A model generated the notes under the pieces. It made no database searches. It was given only the letters and a program-made list of their open reading frames with translations, and was not told the DNA's origin. The position numbers and the translations under genes were made by a program. From the NCBI RefSeq assembly GCF_023155805.1, contig NZ_JAKNUW010000008.1, positions 1-64,000 of the forward strand: DNA of 64,000 nt, in the 5' to 3' direction. Of the stretch, positions 1 through 9,191 are shown piece after piece; the first letter of the stretch is position 1; every line of letters starts with the position of its first letter. The stretch is from Micrococcus lacusdianchii (GTDB lineage Bacteria > Actinomycetota > Actinomycetes > Actinomycetales > Micrococcaceae).

Positions 1-322
1 ATCTCACGACGCCGGCCCCCTCGGCTCCGGCGGCCGGCCCACCGGGGCCGGGCGCGGCGCGGGCGTCGGCCTCGGGCGGGGGCGCCTCGAGGGCCTCCCG
101 CACCGCGTCCAGGACGGAGGGCTCGGCCCCGAGCGGGGCCCGGGCGAGCCGTTCGGCGGCGGCGCGCCGCACGGGCGCCATCGGGTCGGGGACGGCCTCG
201 CCGGGCGCGGTGCCGGGAGGACCCGGCGGCCGGCGACCGCGGAGGCGCAGACCGGGCAGCCGGGGCCGTGCCCGCGGTCGGGTGACGGGCAGGGACGGGT
301 CGGCGGGCACCCAGGCGCGCAT
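1..322 (-). CDS. Partial hypothetical protein, N-terminal part only
   Basis: An open frame runs from ATG at 322 to the window edge without a stop (107 codons visible), so the C-terminus is missing. A good ribosome binding site (AGGAGG, four bases before ATG) supports this start. The visible part is Arg/Pro-rich for about 45 residues, then has a short helical stretch (RRAAAERLARAPL, then VLDAVREALEAP) followed by another Pro/Ala-rich stretch. No signal peptide or membrane segment is visible. I do not recognise the family. Codon use is typical of the genome, so it is probably a real gene. Confidence 0.6.
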   Translation of the reverse strand, partial: MRAWVPADPSLPVTRPRARPRLPGLRLRGRRPPGPPGTAPGEAVPDPMAPVRRAAAERLARAPLGAEPSVLDAVREALEAPPPEADARAAPGPGGPAAGAEGAGVVR

Positions 323-495
323 GGTGCCTCCTCGGCGGGGTCGGGGTCGGGCCCCGCCAGTCCATCCCGCCTAGGCCGACGCCGGCGGCGCGGGCGACTC
401 GACTGGGGACCGTCACCACCCCGGCGACGGCTGTGCAGGAGTGGTCGCCGCGCGCCGGCCGGCTCAGCGTCCCCATCGCTCCCGTGTGTGGGCGG

Positions 496-1278
496 TCAGC
501 GACGCACCGGGAGGTGCGTGGCCGCGTCCACCACGCGGCCCGCGTCCCACGGCTCGTCCCACGCGAGCAGGTGGAGCACGCGGTCCAGCAGCGCGGCGGT
601 GAACCCCCACACCAGGCGGTCGCCCGTCAGGAACCCGGGGGTGATCCCGCGCCGGCCGCCGGGGCGGGCCACGCGCACGCGGTGGGCGGGGTCCACGAGG
701 TCGGCGACCGGCACCCGGAACACCGCGGCGGCCTCGCCGTGGTCCACCACGCCGACGTCCGAGGACCGCCGCCACCACCCGACCACCGGATGCACCACGT
801 GCCCGGACACGCTCACGGGCACGGGCGGGAGGACGCCCAGCACGTTCACGCCGGCCGGGTCCAGCCCGGTCTCCTCGTGGGCCTCCCGCAGGGCCGTGAC
901 CACCACGTCCTCGTCCTCGGGGTCCACCCGGCCGCCGGGGAACGCCACCTGTCCGGCGTGCTGACGCAGGGTGGCCGCGCGCTGGGTGAGCAGCACGTCC
1001 ACGTCCGGGTGCACGGCCCCGGCGCGCCGGTCGGCGGGGACGTCGTCGAGCGCGCCGACGAGGATCAGCACGGCCGAGGGCCGCGCGCGCTCGGGGACGG
1101 GCCAGTCCAGACCCCACACCGCGGCGGACTCGGCCGGGATCCGCGTCAGGCTCGCCGGGTCGGCGCGGCCGGGGACGCGGTCGGGCGCCACCCCGTGCTC
1201 CCGCACGAGGGCGCGGAGGGCGGCCTCGGCGTCGGCGAGGGCGGGGCGGGGCTCCGGGGCGGGGGCGGGCTGGCTCAT
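496..1278 (-). CDS. Nudix hydrolase, CoA pyrophosphatase (NudL) type
   Basis: A 260-residue Nudix-fold enzyme that probably hydrolyses the pyrophosphate bond of coenzyme A or its derivatives. The Nudix box starts with FPGGRVDPE and ends with ALREAHEETGL; the one-residue-longer spacing and the preceding TLRQHAGQVAFPGG stretch are typical of the NudL/CoAse branch. The start is ATG at 1278, seven bases after a TACGGT -10-like box, which suggests a leaderless mRNA. In mycobacteria a Nudix gene of this class sits near nth, crp and marP, and the same neighbours occur here. Substrate is inferred from family only. Confidence 0.85.
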   Translation of the reverse strand: MSQPAPAPEPRPALADAEAALRALVREHGVAPDRVPGRADPASLTRIPAESAAVWGLDWPVPERARPSAVLILVGALDDVPADRRAGAVHPDVDVLLTQRAATLRQHAGQVAFPGGRVDPEDEDVVVTALREAHEETGLDPAGVNVLGVLPPVPVSVSGHVVHPVVGWWRRSSDVGVVDHGEAAAVFRVPVADLVDPAHRVRVARPGGRRGITPGFLTGDRLVWGFTAALLDRVLHLLAWDEPWDAGRVVDAATHLPVRR

Positions 1279-1285
1279 GCGCCCC

Positions 1286-1291
1286 ACCGTA
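1286..1291 (-). promoter_or_regulatory. Candidate -10 box for the Nudix gene (leaderless)
   Basis: TACGGT on the minus strand, seven bases before ATG 1278; no Shine-Dalgarno sequence between. Transcription would start at or next to the A of ATG. Confidence 0.5.
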
Positions 1292-1304
1292 GCCGCGCGG
1301 CCGG

Positions 1305-1904
1305 TCAGCCCAGGGCGAGCTTCGCGGCCAGCGCCACCATCACGACGCCGATCACCAGGTCCAGCACGCGCCAGGCCTTCGGATCCCCCAGGGGCCCGGA
1401 GAGCAGCCGCGCGCCGTAGCCGAGGGCGGTGAACCAGAGGACGGAGCCCAGGACGGCGCCGGCGGCGAACACCCAGCGGCCGTCGGGGCCGTGCTGGTTG
1501 GCCAGGCTGCCCAGGAACACCACGGTGTCCAGGTACACGTGGGGGTTCAGCCAGGTCAGGGCGAGCGTGGTGCCGAGCACCGACCCGGCCGAGCGCGGTG
1601 CCTGCTCCAGGGTGAGCGCGGTGGGCTGCAGCGCGGAGCGGAACGAGGTGACCGCGAACCAGAGCAGGTACAGCGCCCCACCCCAGCGGAGCACCTCCAG
1701 CAGCCAGGGGGCGGCGCCCACCACCGCGCCGACACCCGCGGTGCCGCCGAAGATCAACACCGCGTCGGAGAGCATGCACACCGCGACGACGAGCCCCACG
1801 TGCTCACGCCGCACGCCCTGGCGCAGCACGAACGCGTTCTGGGCGCCGATCGCCACGATGAGGGCGAGGCCCGTGATCAGCCCGGCCAGGGCGAGGGTCC
1901 ACAT
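1305..1904 (-). CDS. LysE/ArgO-family amino acid exporter
   Basis: A 199-residue inner-membrane protein of the LysE superfamily, which exports basic or other amino acids. Six hydrophobic segments are visible (about residues 3-25, 38-62, 66-88, 110-135, 145-170, 178-198). Family marks are the N-terminal GAQNAFVLRQG motif and the LNPHVYLD motif around residue 120, both characteristic of LysE/ArgO. Full family length. ATG 1904 is preceded by a TACCGT box at seven bases and no ribosome binding site. No LysG-type regulator lies next to it, so substrate and regulation are open. Confidence 0.9.
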   Translation of the reverse strand: MWTLALAGLITGLALIVAIGAQNAFVLRQGVRREHVGLVVAVCMLSDAVLIFGGTAGVGAVVGAAPWLLEVLRWGGALYLLWFAVTSFRSALQPTALTLEQAPRSAGSVLGTTLALTWLNPHVYLDTVVFLGSLANQHGPDGRWVFAAGAVLGSVLWFTALGYGARLLSGPLGDPKAWRVLDLVIGVVMVALAAKLALG

Positions 1905-1911
1905 GGGCCCG

Positions 1912-1917
1912 ACGGTA
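1912..1917 (-). promoter_or_regulatory. Candidate -10 box for the LysE exporter (leaderless)
   Basis: TACCGT on the minus strand, seven bases before ATG 1904, without a Shine-Dalgarno sequence. Confidence 0.5.
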
Positions 1918-2136
1918 GCGTGTGCCGAGCGGCCGACGTCGCCTCAAGCCCCAAGGGACCACTCAGTGCGCTTGCACCGCTGCCACTCGCAGTGACGGGC
2001 GAGTAGCTCGCGCCCCTCACCGTAAGGCGACAAGTCCCTTGAGGGATTGTGCGACGTGTCACACTCTGCTGGATGACGGCGCCAGTGAGCGTCGTAGCAA
2101 AACCTAGCGATCACGAAGAAATCCGTTGACGCCGTA

Positions 2137-2173
2137 GGTAACACTTACCCTCGCTATATGTATCTCATAGACT
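2137..2173 (+). promoter_or_regulatory. Promoter with overlapping operator-like palindrome for the bacteriocin-like pair
   Basis: The stretch 1905-2210 has no gene and is clearly poorer in GC than its surroundings. It holds a perfect interrupted palindrome GGTAA-CAC-TTACC (2137-2149). A -10 box TAGACT lies at 2168-2173. With the optimal 17-base spacer the -35 hexamer would be TTACCC (2145-2150), inside the right arm of the palindrome, so a dimeric regulator bound there would block RNA polymerase. An alternative TTGACG at 2126 is too far from a good -10. The regulator is not identified; none lies adjacent. Nothing else was recognised in the gap. Confidence 0.45.
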
Positions 2174-2210
2174 CTGTGATTGTCCATGTCATCCACAGAA
2201 ACGGAACACG

Positions 2211-2603
2211 ATGACCTCCCCCCTGACTCGCATCGCACGTTCGGGCGCCGCCATTTCCCTTGCAGGCACCCTGCTCGCAACCTCCCTTGGCACATCAGCG
2301 TGGGCTGTCGAACCCGCGCGCGTCGGCGCACCGAATGTCTCGCACACCAGCATCAGCACGTCCGCCTCCACCCCCTCCACCCCGTCCGCAGACGAGGAAG
2401 AGTTCACCTCCACGGTGATCGAGAAGGACAAGGGGTATTCCGACGTCGCTCACACCGACGCACTGCCCTGGGTGGTCGCCCGCTGCCTCATGGGGCGCGG
2501 ACTGAACGGCCCGCAGATCACCCGTATCATGACGAAGGGAACCCCGGAGGCGTTCTGGGCAGCCGGCGGATGGGCCGCCCTCGCCTGCCTCCGTGGAAAG
2601 TGA
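2211..2603 (+). CDS. Small secreted two-cysteine protein, bacteriocin-like precursor
   Basis: A 130-residue protein with a clear Sec signal peptide (basic n-region, hydrophobic core to about residue 30, SAWA cleavage site). A Ser/Thr/Pro-rich and then acidic linker (to about residue 75) follows. The C-terminal 50 residues are amphipathic, with GRGLNGP and WAAGGWAALAC segments, a basic tail (LRGK), and only two cysteines, about 37 residues apart, which could form one disulfide. The second gene starts six bases after its stop. A secreted cationic peptide with a small co-transcribed cytosolic partner is the usual layout of a class II bacteriocin and its immunity protein. I recognise no specific family, so this role is inference; a surface or signalling peptide is possible. 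Lower GC suggests acquisition. Confidence 0.7.
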   Translation: MTSPLTRIARSGAAISLAGTLLATSLGTSAWAVEPARVGAPNVSHTSISTSASTPSTPSADEEEFTSTVIEKDKGYSDVAHTDALPWVVARCLMGRGLNGPQITRIMTKGTPEAFWAAGGWAALACLRGK

Positions 2604-2609
2604 CCACCC

Positions 2610-2894
2610 ATGTTCCATTCCACCTCTGCACGGCCCCGACTCGAGGCCAAACTCCGGAGCCTTGACGCTCGTATTGCCGAACATCCTTTGGGATCGACTG
2701 CCGTGAAGGATGCCCACGCCGTCATCACGGCGAACGCCGGAGCCGAAAAGGAAGCCATCGCACGCGAACTTGCAGAGCGCGGCCTTCCTTCACTCCAGGA
2801 GCTCGGATCTCTCCAGGTCCGGCATTCACTTACCTGGTGGTGGCTCAATAGGAGCAAGATTGCCGCCGAGTCGAAGCTCGCTCGGCTGCCTTGA
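2610..2894 (+). CDS. Small helical cytosolic protein, possible immunity protein
   Basis: A 94-residue protein without signal peptide or membrane helix, starting six bases after the secreted-peptide gene and therefore probably co-transcribed and translationally coupled. It looks all-helical: LEAKLRSLDARIAE, a central AGAEKEAIARELAERG helix, then a C-terminal aromatic patch (HSLTWWWLNR) and a basic end. Small soluble helix-bundle proteins beside a bacteriocin gene are commonly immunity proteins, for example the class IIa immunity fold, but no sequence match can be claimed. It is followed by a strong hairpin. Its reality is supported by position and by spacing; its function is inferred only from its partner. 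Confidence 0.65.
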   Translation: MFHSTSARPRLEAKLRSLDARIAEHPLGSTAVKDAHAVITANAGAEKEAIARELAERGLPSLQELGSLQVRHSLTWWWLNRSKIAAESKLARLP

Positions 2895-2921
2895 ACCCCG
2901 GCTTTCACCCTTCGGAGCCCC

Positions 2922-2965
2922 CGCAGGACGGGCGGTTAGCCAGCTCGCTACCCGCCCGTCCTGCG
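2922..2965 (+). terminator. Hairpin terminator after the bacteriocin-like pair
   Basis: A perfect 14-bp stem (CGCAGGACGGGCGG with its complement at 2952-2965) and a 16-base loop. No T-run follows, as with the other terminators in this window. It separates this operon from the convergent pdg gene. Confidence 0.7.
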
Positions 2966-3003
2966 AACAGGGATCCACGTGCCGTCGCCTTACGCCTCGC
3001 CCC

Positions 3004-3825
3004 TCACGCCTCCAGCGACCACCCCTCGTCCCCCAGCTGCCGCCGGGTCTTCCCGGCCCGCATCGCGGCGAGCAGCTCCTCGCGGCCCGGCTTCAGCTCG
3101 TAGGAGAGGAGGGCCCGCGCCGCCTCCGGCTCGGTCTCCCCCTCCCCGTAGGACGGGCACCAGCGAGCCACCGGGCACGCCCCGCACGCGGGCCGGCGGG
3201 CGTGGCACACGCGCCGGCCGTGGAAGATCAGGTGGTGGGAGAGCATCGTCCAGTCCTTCGGCGGGAACAGGGCGGCGACGGCGTGCTCCACCTTCACGGG
3301 GTCCGTCTCCTCCGTCCACCCGAGGCGCCGGGCGAGGCGGCCGAAGTGCGTGTCCACCGTGATGCCCGGGCGGCCGAAGGCGTTGCCGAGCACCACGAAG
3401 GCCGTCTTGCGCCCCACACCGGGCAGGCTCACGAGGTCCTCGAGCCGGCCGGGGACCTCCCCGCCGAAGCGGGCCACGAGCTCCTGAGAGAGCCGCAGCA
3501 CCGCCGACGCCTTGTTCTTGTAGAACCCGGTGGGCCGCACGAGCTCCTGCAGCTCCACCTCGGAGGCCGCGGCCATCGCGGCCGCGTCCGGGAAGCGGGC
3601 GAACAGGGCCGGGGTCACGGAGTTCACCCGGACGTCCGTGGTCTGCGCGGAGAGCACCGTGGCCACGAGCAGCTCGAACGGCGTCTCGAAGTCCAGCTCC
3701 GCCACGGCGTACGGGTAGGCCTCGGCCAGGACCCGGTCGATCCGCCGCGCCCGCCGGGTCAATGCCAGCGGGGTCTCCCCCGTGGGGGTCGACGCCGCCG
3801 CCGTCGTCGTGCCGTCCTCGGCCAT
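3004..3825 (-). CDS. pdg: Endonuclease III family DNA glycosylase/AP lyase (UV endonuclease type)
   Basis: A 273-residue base-excision-repair enzyme of the Nth family. Visible marks: helix-hairpin-helix with catalytic Lys (LPGVGRKTA), catalytic Asp in VDTHFGR, and a C-terminal four-cysteine iron-sulfur loop with the canonical C-x6-C-x2-C-x5-C spacing ([17 protein letters not shown]). From memory the protein is very close to the M. luteus ultraviolet N-glycosylase/AP lyase Pdg, an Nth homologue that attacks cyclobutane pyrimidine dimers; the TGETxLAL N-terminal stretch and the [17 protein letters not shown] stretch match. Dimer activity is therefore likely but inferred. A ribosome binding site (GGGAGG) precedes ATG 3825. 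In mycobacteria nth is also near crp. Confidence 0.92.
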   Translation of the reverse strand: MAEDGTTTAAASTPTGETPLALTRRARRIDRVLAEAYPYAVAELDFETPFELLVATVLSAQTTDVRVNSVTPALFARFPDAAAMAAASEVELQELVRPTGFYKNKASAVLRLSQELVARFGGEVPGRLEDLVSLPGVGRKTAFVVLGNAFGRPGITVDTHFGRLARRLGWTEETDPVKVEHAVAALFPPKDWTMLSHHLIFHGRRVCHARRPACGACPVARWCPSYGEGETEPEAARALLSYELKPGREELLAAMRAGKTRRQLGDEGWSLEA

Positions 3826-3947
3826 GGGGCCGCCTCCCGTCCTCGGTGCCGCTCCATCCTAGGGAGCCGGGGGCCGTGATGAGTCACACAGTCTCGCAGA
3901 GATGCGGCTCCGGCCCCCGTGTCCCCTAGGGTGTGGCAGGACATCCG

Positions 3948-3963
3948 TGTGCCGCGCATCACA
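3948..3963 (+). promoter_or_regulatory. Candidate Crp/GlxR binding site before acs
   Basis: TGTGC-CGCGCA-TCACA matches the Crp/GlxR consensus TGTGA-N6-TCACA in nine of ten fixed positions. It lies 44 bases before the acs start codon. A candidate -10 box TAGGGT (3927-3932) is upstream of it, so if that promoter is used the site would act as a repressor site. A Crp-family gene lies 5 kb away (9192-9869). Confidence 0.45.
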
Positions 3964-4006
3964 CCTCGCGGCGCGCCCCCGCCGTCGAGATCCAGAGGAG
4001 ACCCTC

Positions 4007-5950
<1,944 letters not shown>

Positions 5951-5957
5951 GCCGGCA

Positions 5958-6010
5958 CGACGACGCCGCCCCGGTCCGCACGCAGCGTGCGGACCGGGGC
6001 GGCGTCGTCG
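5958..6010. terminator. Bidirectional hairpin terminator between acs and gntR
   Basis: A perfect 26-bp inverted repeat (arms 5958-5983 and 5985-6010) with a one-base centre, between two convergent genes. No T-run on either strand. The arm length far exceeds usual intrinsic terminators. Confidence 0.75.
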
Positions 6011-6025
6011 GTGGGCGGGCCCGGC

Positions 6026-6463
6026 TCAGGCGCGGGCGGCCGCGTCCCGGCGGACCAGCTCCACGGCCTCCTCGGGCGTGTAGCCGAGGCGCTCGAGCAG
6101 GGTGTCCAGACAGCGGCGCCCGGCCTGGTGCGCGGCGTCGGCGCGGGCGTCCGCCGAGGCGGCCACGAACGTGCCTGCGCGGCGCCGGGTGCGGATGGTG
6201 CCGTGCGCCTCGAGCTCCTTGTAGGCCCGGGCCACGGTGCCCGGCGCCACGCCGAGCGCGCGCACGGGCGGCAGTCGGTCCCCGCGGGCGAGGGATCCGG
6301 AGGCGACGCCGGCCAGGACCGCGTCCACGATCTGCCGGTAGGGCGGGGCCGGCAGGCTCCCGTCCACCGCCACGACCGGCAGTGAGGCGGAGACCACGCC
6401 CGCGGCCCCGTCGGCGACCGAGGCCGCGGACGGGGCCGCTGAGGTCAGACTGGGGGCCCTCAT
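6026..6463 (-). CDS. GntR-family transcriptional regulator (short YtrA type)
   Basis: A 145-residue regulator. The winged helix is at about residues 25-95: PPYRQIVDAVLAGVASGSL, then GDRLPPVRALGVAPGTVARAYKELEAHG, the GntR signature. The C-terminal part is only a short helical tail (LLERLGYTPEEAVELVRR), as in the YtrA subgroup, which has no large ligand domain. I chose ATG 6463 rather than the ATG at 6496 because it starts five bases after the upstream stop and avoids a long overlap. It follows the metS/metP-like genes, so it may be part of, and control, that operon. Confidence 0.85.
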   Translation of the reverse strand: MRAPSLTSAAPSAASVADGAAGVVSASLPVVAVDGSLPAPPYRQIVDAVLAGVASGSLARGDRLPPVRALGVAPGTVARAYKELEAHGTIRTRRRAGTFVAASADARADAAHQAGRRCLDTLLERLGYTPEEAVELVRRDAAARA

Positions 6464-6467
6464 CGAC

Positions 6468-6653
6468 TCACCGGTGCCGTGCGTCGAGACGGCCATCCTC
6501 GCGCTCCCACACGACGGGGGCCAGTTCGTCCTCGATGGCGAGATCGCCCGAGGAGTCGTCCGGGTGGCGGAGCAGGTGGACGGCGGAGACCGCGAGGCCG
6601 CCCCACACCAGGAGAATGGCCAGGGACATCATGACGATCGCTGCGGTGCTCAT
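6468..6653 (-). CDS. metS: Small subunit of Na+-dependent amino acid transporter (MetS-like)
   Basis: A 61-residue protein with one N-terminal membrane helix (AAIVMMSLAILLVWGGLAV) and an acidic C-terminus. It starts three bases after the large NSS transporter gene. The C. glutamicum methionine/alanine importer MetPS has exactly this arrangement: a large NSS subunit and a small single-helix subunit of about 60 residues needed for function. Assignment rests on size, topology and position. Confidence 0.8.
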   Translation of the reverse strand: MSTAAIVMMSLAILLVWGGLAVSAVHLLRHPDDSSGDLAIEDELAPVVWEREDGRLDARHR

Positions 6654-6656
6654 CGG

Positions 6657-8300
6657 TCAGAGCTCCTTCCGGGTGGCGGCCGCGGGCACCACCGGCAGGG
6701 CGCCGGTGGGGACGGTGCCCTCGGGCACGGCGTTGTGCGGGATGAGGTCGCCGTGGATCTCGCTGTCCAGGTCCTCGGCGTAGAGGTTGGACTTGCGGGA
6801 CCACGGGATGAGGGAGAGCAGGATCGCCAGGGCGACGGAGCCGAGCGCGATGCCCCAGCCGAAGACGCCGAGGAAGTCGCCCGGGTAGCCCTCATAGCCC
6901 TCCGCGATCACCTTCATGATCCAGGAGAGCCAGATGTAGGCGAGCACGATCGGCATGAGCACGCCGATCAGCAGCACGTACCCGCGGCCGACCTTGAAGG
7001 ACGAGACGGCGTTGAGGTGCGCCGTGATGCGACGGGCCGAGCCCAGCGCGCCGGTGACCAGGAGCACCGAGAGGAGCGCCGCGCCCACGATGCCGAAGTT
7101 GTTGGCGAACGCGTCCATGGTGTCCAGCATCTGCAGGCCCGTGGTGGTGGAGAACAGGGTGAGGGAGACCACCCCGGACAGGCCGATCACGACGATCGTC
7201 GCCGTCCAGCGGCCCCAGCCGAGCTTGTCCTTCACGGCGGAGATGACGACCTCGAGGATCGAGATCAGCGAGGTGAAGCCGGCGACCACGAGCGAGCCGA
7301 AGAACAGCACGCCGATCAGGGCGCCGAGCGGTGCCTGCGAGATCAGGGTGGGGAAGGCGATGAACGCCAGGCCGATGCCGCTGCCCGCCACCTCGGCCAC
7401 GGACACGCCGGAGGCCTGCGCCATGAAGCCCAGGGCGGAGAACACGCCGATGCCGGCCAGGATCTCGAAGCCCGAGTTGGAGAAGCCGACCACCAGGCCG
7501 GAGCCGGTGAGGTTCGTGCGGCGGTTGAGGTAGGAGGCGTAGGTGATCATGATGCCGAAGCCGACGGACAGCGAGAAGAAGATCTGACCGTAGGCGGCGA
7601 TCCAGACGCCCGGGTCCGCGAGCGCGGCCCAGTTCGGCGTGAACAGGGCGTCCAGGCCCTGGGCGGCGCCCGGCAGGGTGAGGGCGATGCCGACGAGGAC
7701 CAGGAACATCACGATGAGCAGCGGGATGCCGACCATCGAGGCCAGGGCCACGCCCCGGCGCACGCCGAAGCCCATGATGAGCAGCGTGATCACCCAGACG
7801 GCGAGCATGGGCCAGAAGACGCCCGAGACGAAGTCGAAGGACGGGGACGGGTCCTCGGCGACCTGCAGGTAGTCGCCCATGAGGAAGGTCTCCGGGTCGT
7901 CGCCCCACCGCTGGTCCACGGAGAACCAGGTGTACATGATCGCCCAGCCGATGATCGCGGCGTAGTAGATCCCGATGACGACGCAGATGAGCACCTGCCA
8001 CCAGCCGACGGTCTCGGTCCACCGGGACAGGCGCCGGAACGCCAGCGGCGCGGAGCCGCGGAAGCGGTGGCCGATCGCGTAGTCGAAGAACAGCAGCGGG
8101 ATGCCCGCGGTGAGCAGCGCGATCAGGTAGGGGATGACGAACGCGCCGCCGCCGTTCTCATAGGCGACGTAGGGGAAGCGCCAGATGTTGCCGAGGCCGA
8201 CGGCGGAGCCGATGGCGGCGAGGATGAACGCCCACCGGCCGGTGAACTCCTCGCGGGTGCGCGTCGGCGCGGGCGCCGTCGCGGATGCGGACGTGGACAT
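6657..8300 (-). CDS. metP: Sodium-dependent amino acid transporter, NSS family (MetP-like)
   Basis: A 547-residue integral membrane Na+ symporter of the neurotransmitter:sodium symporter family. The TM1 signature GSAVGLGNIWRFPYVAYENGGGAF is at about residues 32-55, followed by eleven or so further hydrophobic segments; TM6 carries FFSLSVGFGIMITYASY. The start is ATG 8300 with GGAGG nine bases before it; the frame is open far upstream but without family residues. Paired with the MetS-like subunit just downstream, so methionine/alanine uptake is the likely role, inferred from the C. glutamicum pair. Confidence 0.88.
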   Translation of the reverse strand: MSTSASATAPAPTRTREEFTGRWAFILAAIGSAVGLGNIWRFPYVAYENGGGAFVIPYLIALLTAGIPLLFFDYAIGHRFRGSAPLAFRRLSRWTETVGWWQVLICVVIGIYYAAIIGWAIMYTWFSVDQRWGDDPETFLMGDYLQVAEDPSPSFDFVSGVFWPMLAVWVITLLIMGFGVRRGVALASMVGIPLLIVMFLVLVGIALTLPGAAQGLDALFTPNWAALADPGVWIAAYGQIFFSLSVGFGIMITYASYLNRRTNLTGSGLVVGFSNSGFEILAGIGVFSALGFMAQASGVSVAEVAGSGIGLAFIAFPTLISQAPLGALIGVLFFGSLVVAGFTSLISILEVVISAVKDKLGWGRWTATIVVIGLSGVVSLTLFSTTTGLQMLDTMDAFANNFGIVGAALLSVLLVTGALGSARRITAHLNAVSSFKVGRGYVLLIGVLMPIVLAYIWLSWIMKVIAEGYEGYPGDFLGVFGWGIALGSVALAILLSLIPWSRKSNLYAEDLDSEIHGDLIPHNAVPEGTVPTGALPVVPAAATRKEL

Positions 8301-8466
8301 GGGGGATGACCTCCGGGTGGTTCCGCGACGCGGATCGGGCCGATCCTCGGCCCCGCCGCGGCAGGGCTGCGGGTGTGAGTGAGCACACGGTACTGCAGGG
8401 CCCGACGACCGGACACAGCTCTTCCCGCGTGTCCGCATCGTGGACACGCCGGGCCGGCGGAGGCGC

Positions 8467-9033
8467 TCAGGCCCGCACGACGTCCGTCCGGTCCGGGGGC
8501 ACGGGGGCACGCAGCGGCGGCAGGCCGGAGACCACCTCGCCGACGGCGGCCTGGAGGTCGTCCGCGGCCCGGTCCACGGGCTCGGGCACGGCCCGCTCGG
8601 CGACGGCCAGCACCCGGGACCGGCCCGTCTCCGCCACCACCCCGGAGGGCAGGACGGGAGCCATCCGTGGCGCGAGGACGCCGAGGAGCACGAGGCAGAC
8701 TGCGGCCGCCAGCGCGGCCCCGGCCAGGCCGTCCAGCCGGCGGACCGTCCCGCCGTCCAGCCCGCGTCGCAGGGCCGCGCCCACCCGCAGTCCCATGCCC
8801 TCGCCGAGGACCAGCAGCAGGAGGCCGGCCACCACGGTGGCCACAGGAGCCCACACGGGGTCCGGGACGAGGGCCGCCATGCGCGGCAGCACCCACGCGC
8901 AGGCCGCCAGGCCGAGGGCCGCGCCCAGCAGGGCACCGGCCACCCCACTGGCCCCCCGACGGGCGCCCGCGGCGGCGGCCGCGACCAGCGCGATCGCCAG
9001 GACGGCGTCGACCCATGTCAGGGACGCGTCCAT
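8467..9033 (-). CDS. CvpA-domain membrane protein (MarP membrane domain without protease)
   Basis: A 188-residue protein with four hydrophobic segments (about residues 5-24, 28-50, 57-80, 102-125) and the CvpA-type VDAVLAIALVAAAAAGARRG start. In other actinobacteria the gene at this place beside crp and nth is marP, whose CvpA-like membrane part is followed by a periplasmic chymotrypsin-like serine protease. Here the frame ends about 60 residues after the last helix, and no GNSGGP-type protease motif is present. ATG 9033 has GGAGG six bases upstream. Divergent from crp. Confidence 0.75.
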   Translation of the reverse strand: MDASLTWVDAVLAIALVAAAAAGARRGASGVAGALLGAALGLAACAWVLPRMAALVPDPVWAPVATVVAGLLLLVLGEGMGLRVGAALRRGLDGGTVRRLDGLAGAALAAAVCLVLLGVLAPRMAPVLPSGVVAETGRSRVLAVAERAVPEPVDRAADDLQAAVGEVVSGLPPLRAPVPPDRTDVVRA

Positions 9034-9191
9034 GGCCGTCCTCCGATCTGTGCCGCTGTTCCTGTGACGCCCGGGGTGAGCGGGGCACCAGGGTATCGGC
9101 ACCCCCGGGGACGATGGGGCACAATGGCTGGCAACAGTCCGGGCGTCTTCGCCGCGGAACGCCGTACGACCGTCGGAAGGGACACGCACAC

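Noticed and set aside
2126-2160. Promoter TTGACG with TATATG before the secreted peptide
   Set aside because: The spacer would be 23 bases. The pair TTACCC/TAGACT has the ideal 17-base spacer and the same -10 hexamer as other genes in the window.
3875-3892. GTGATGAGTCAC as a second Crp site before acs
   Set aside because: The half-sites are separated by four bases, not the six required by Crp/GlxR.
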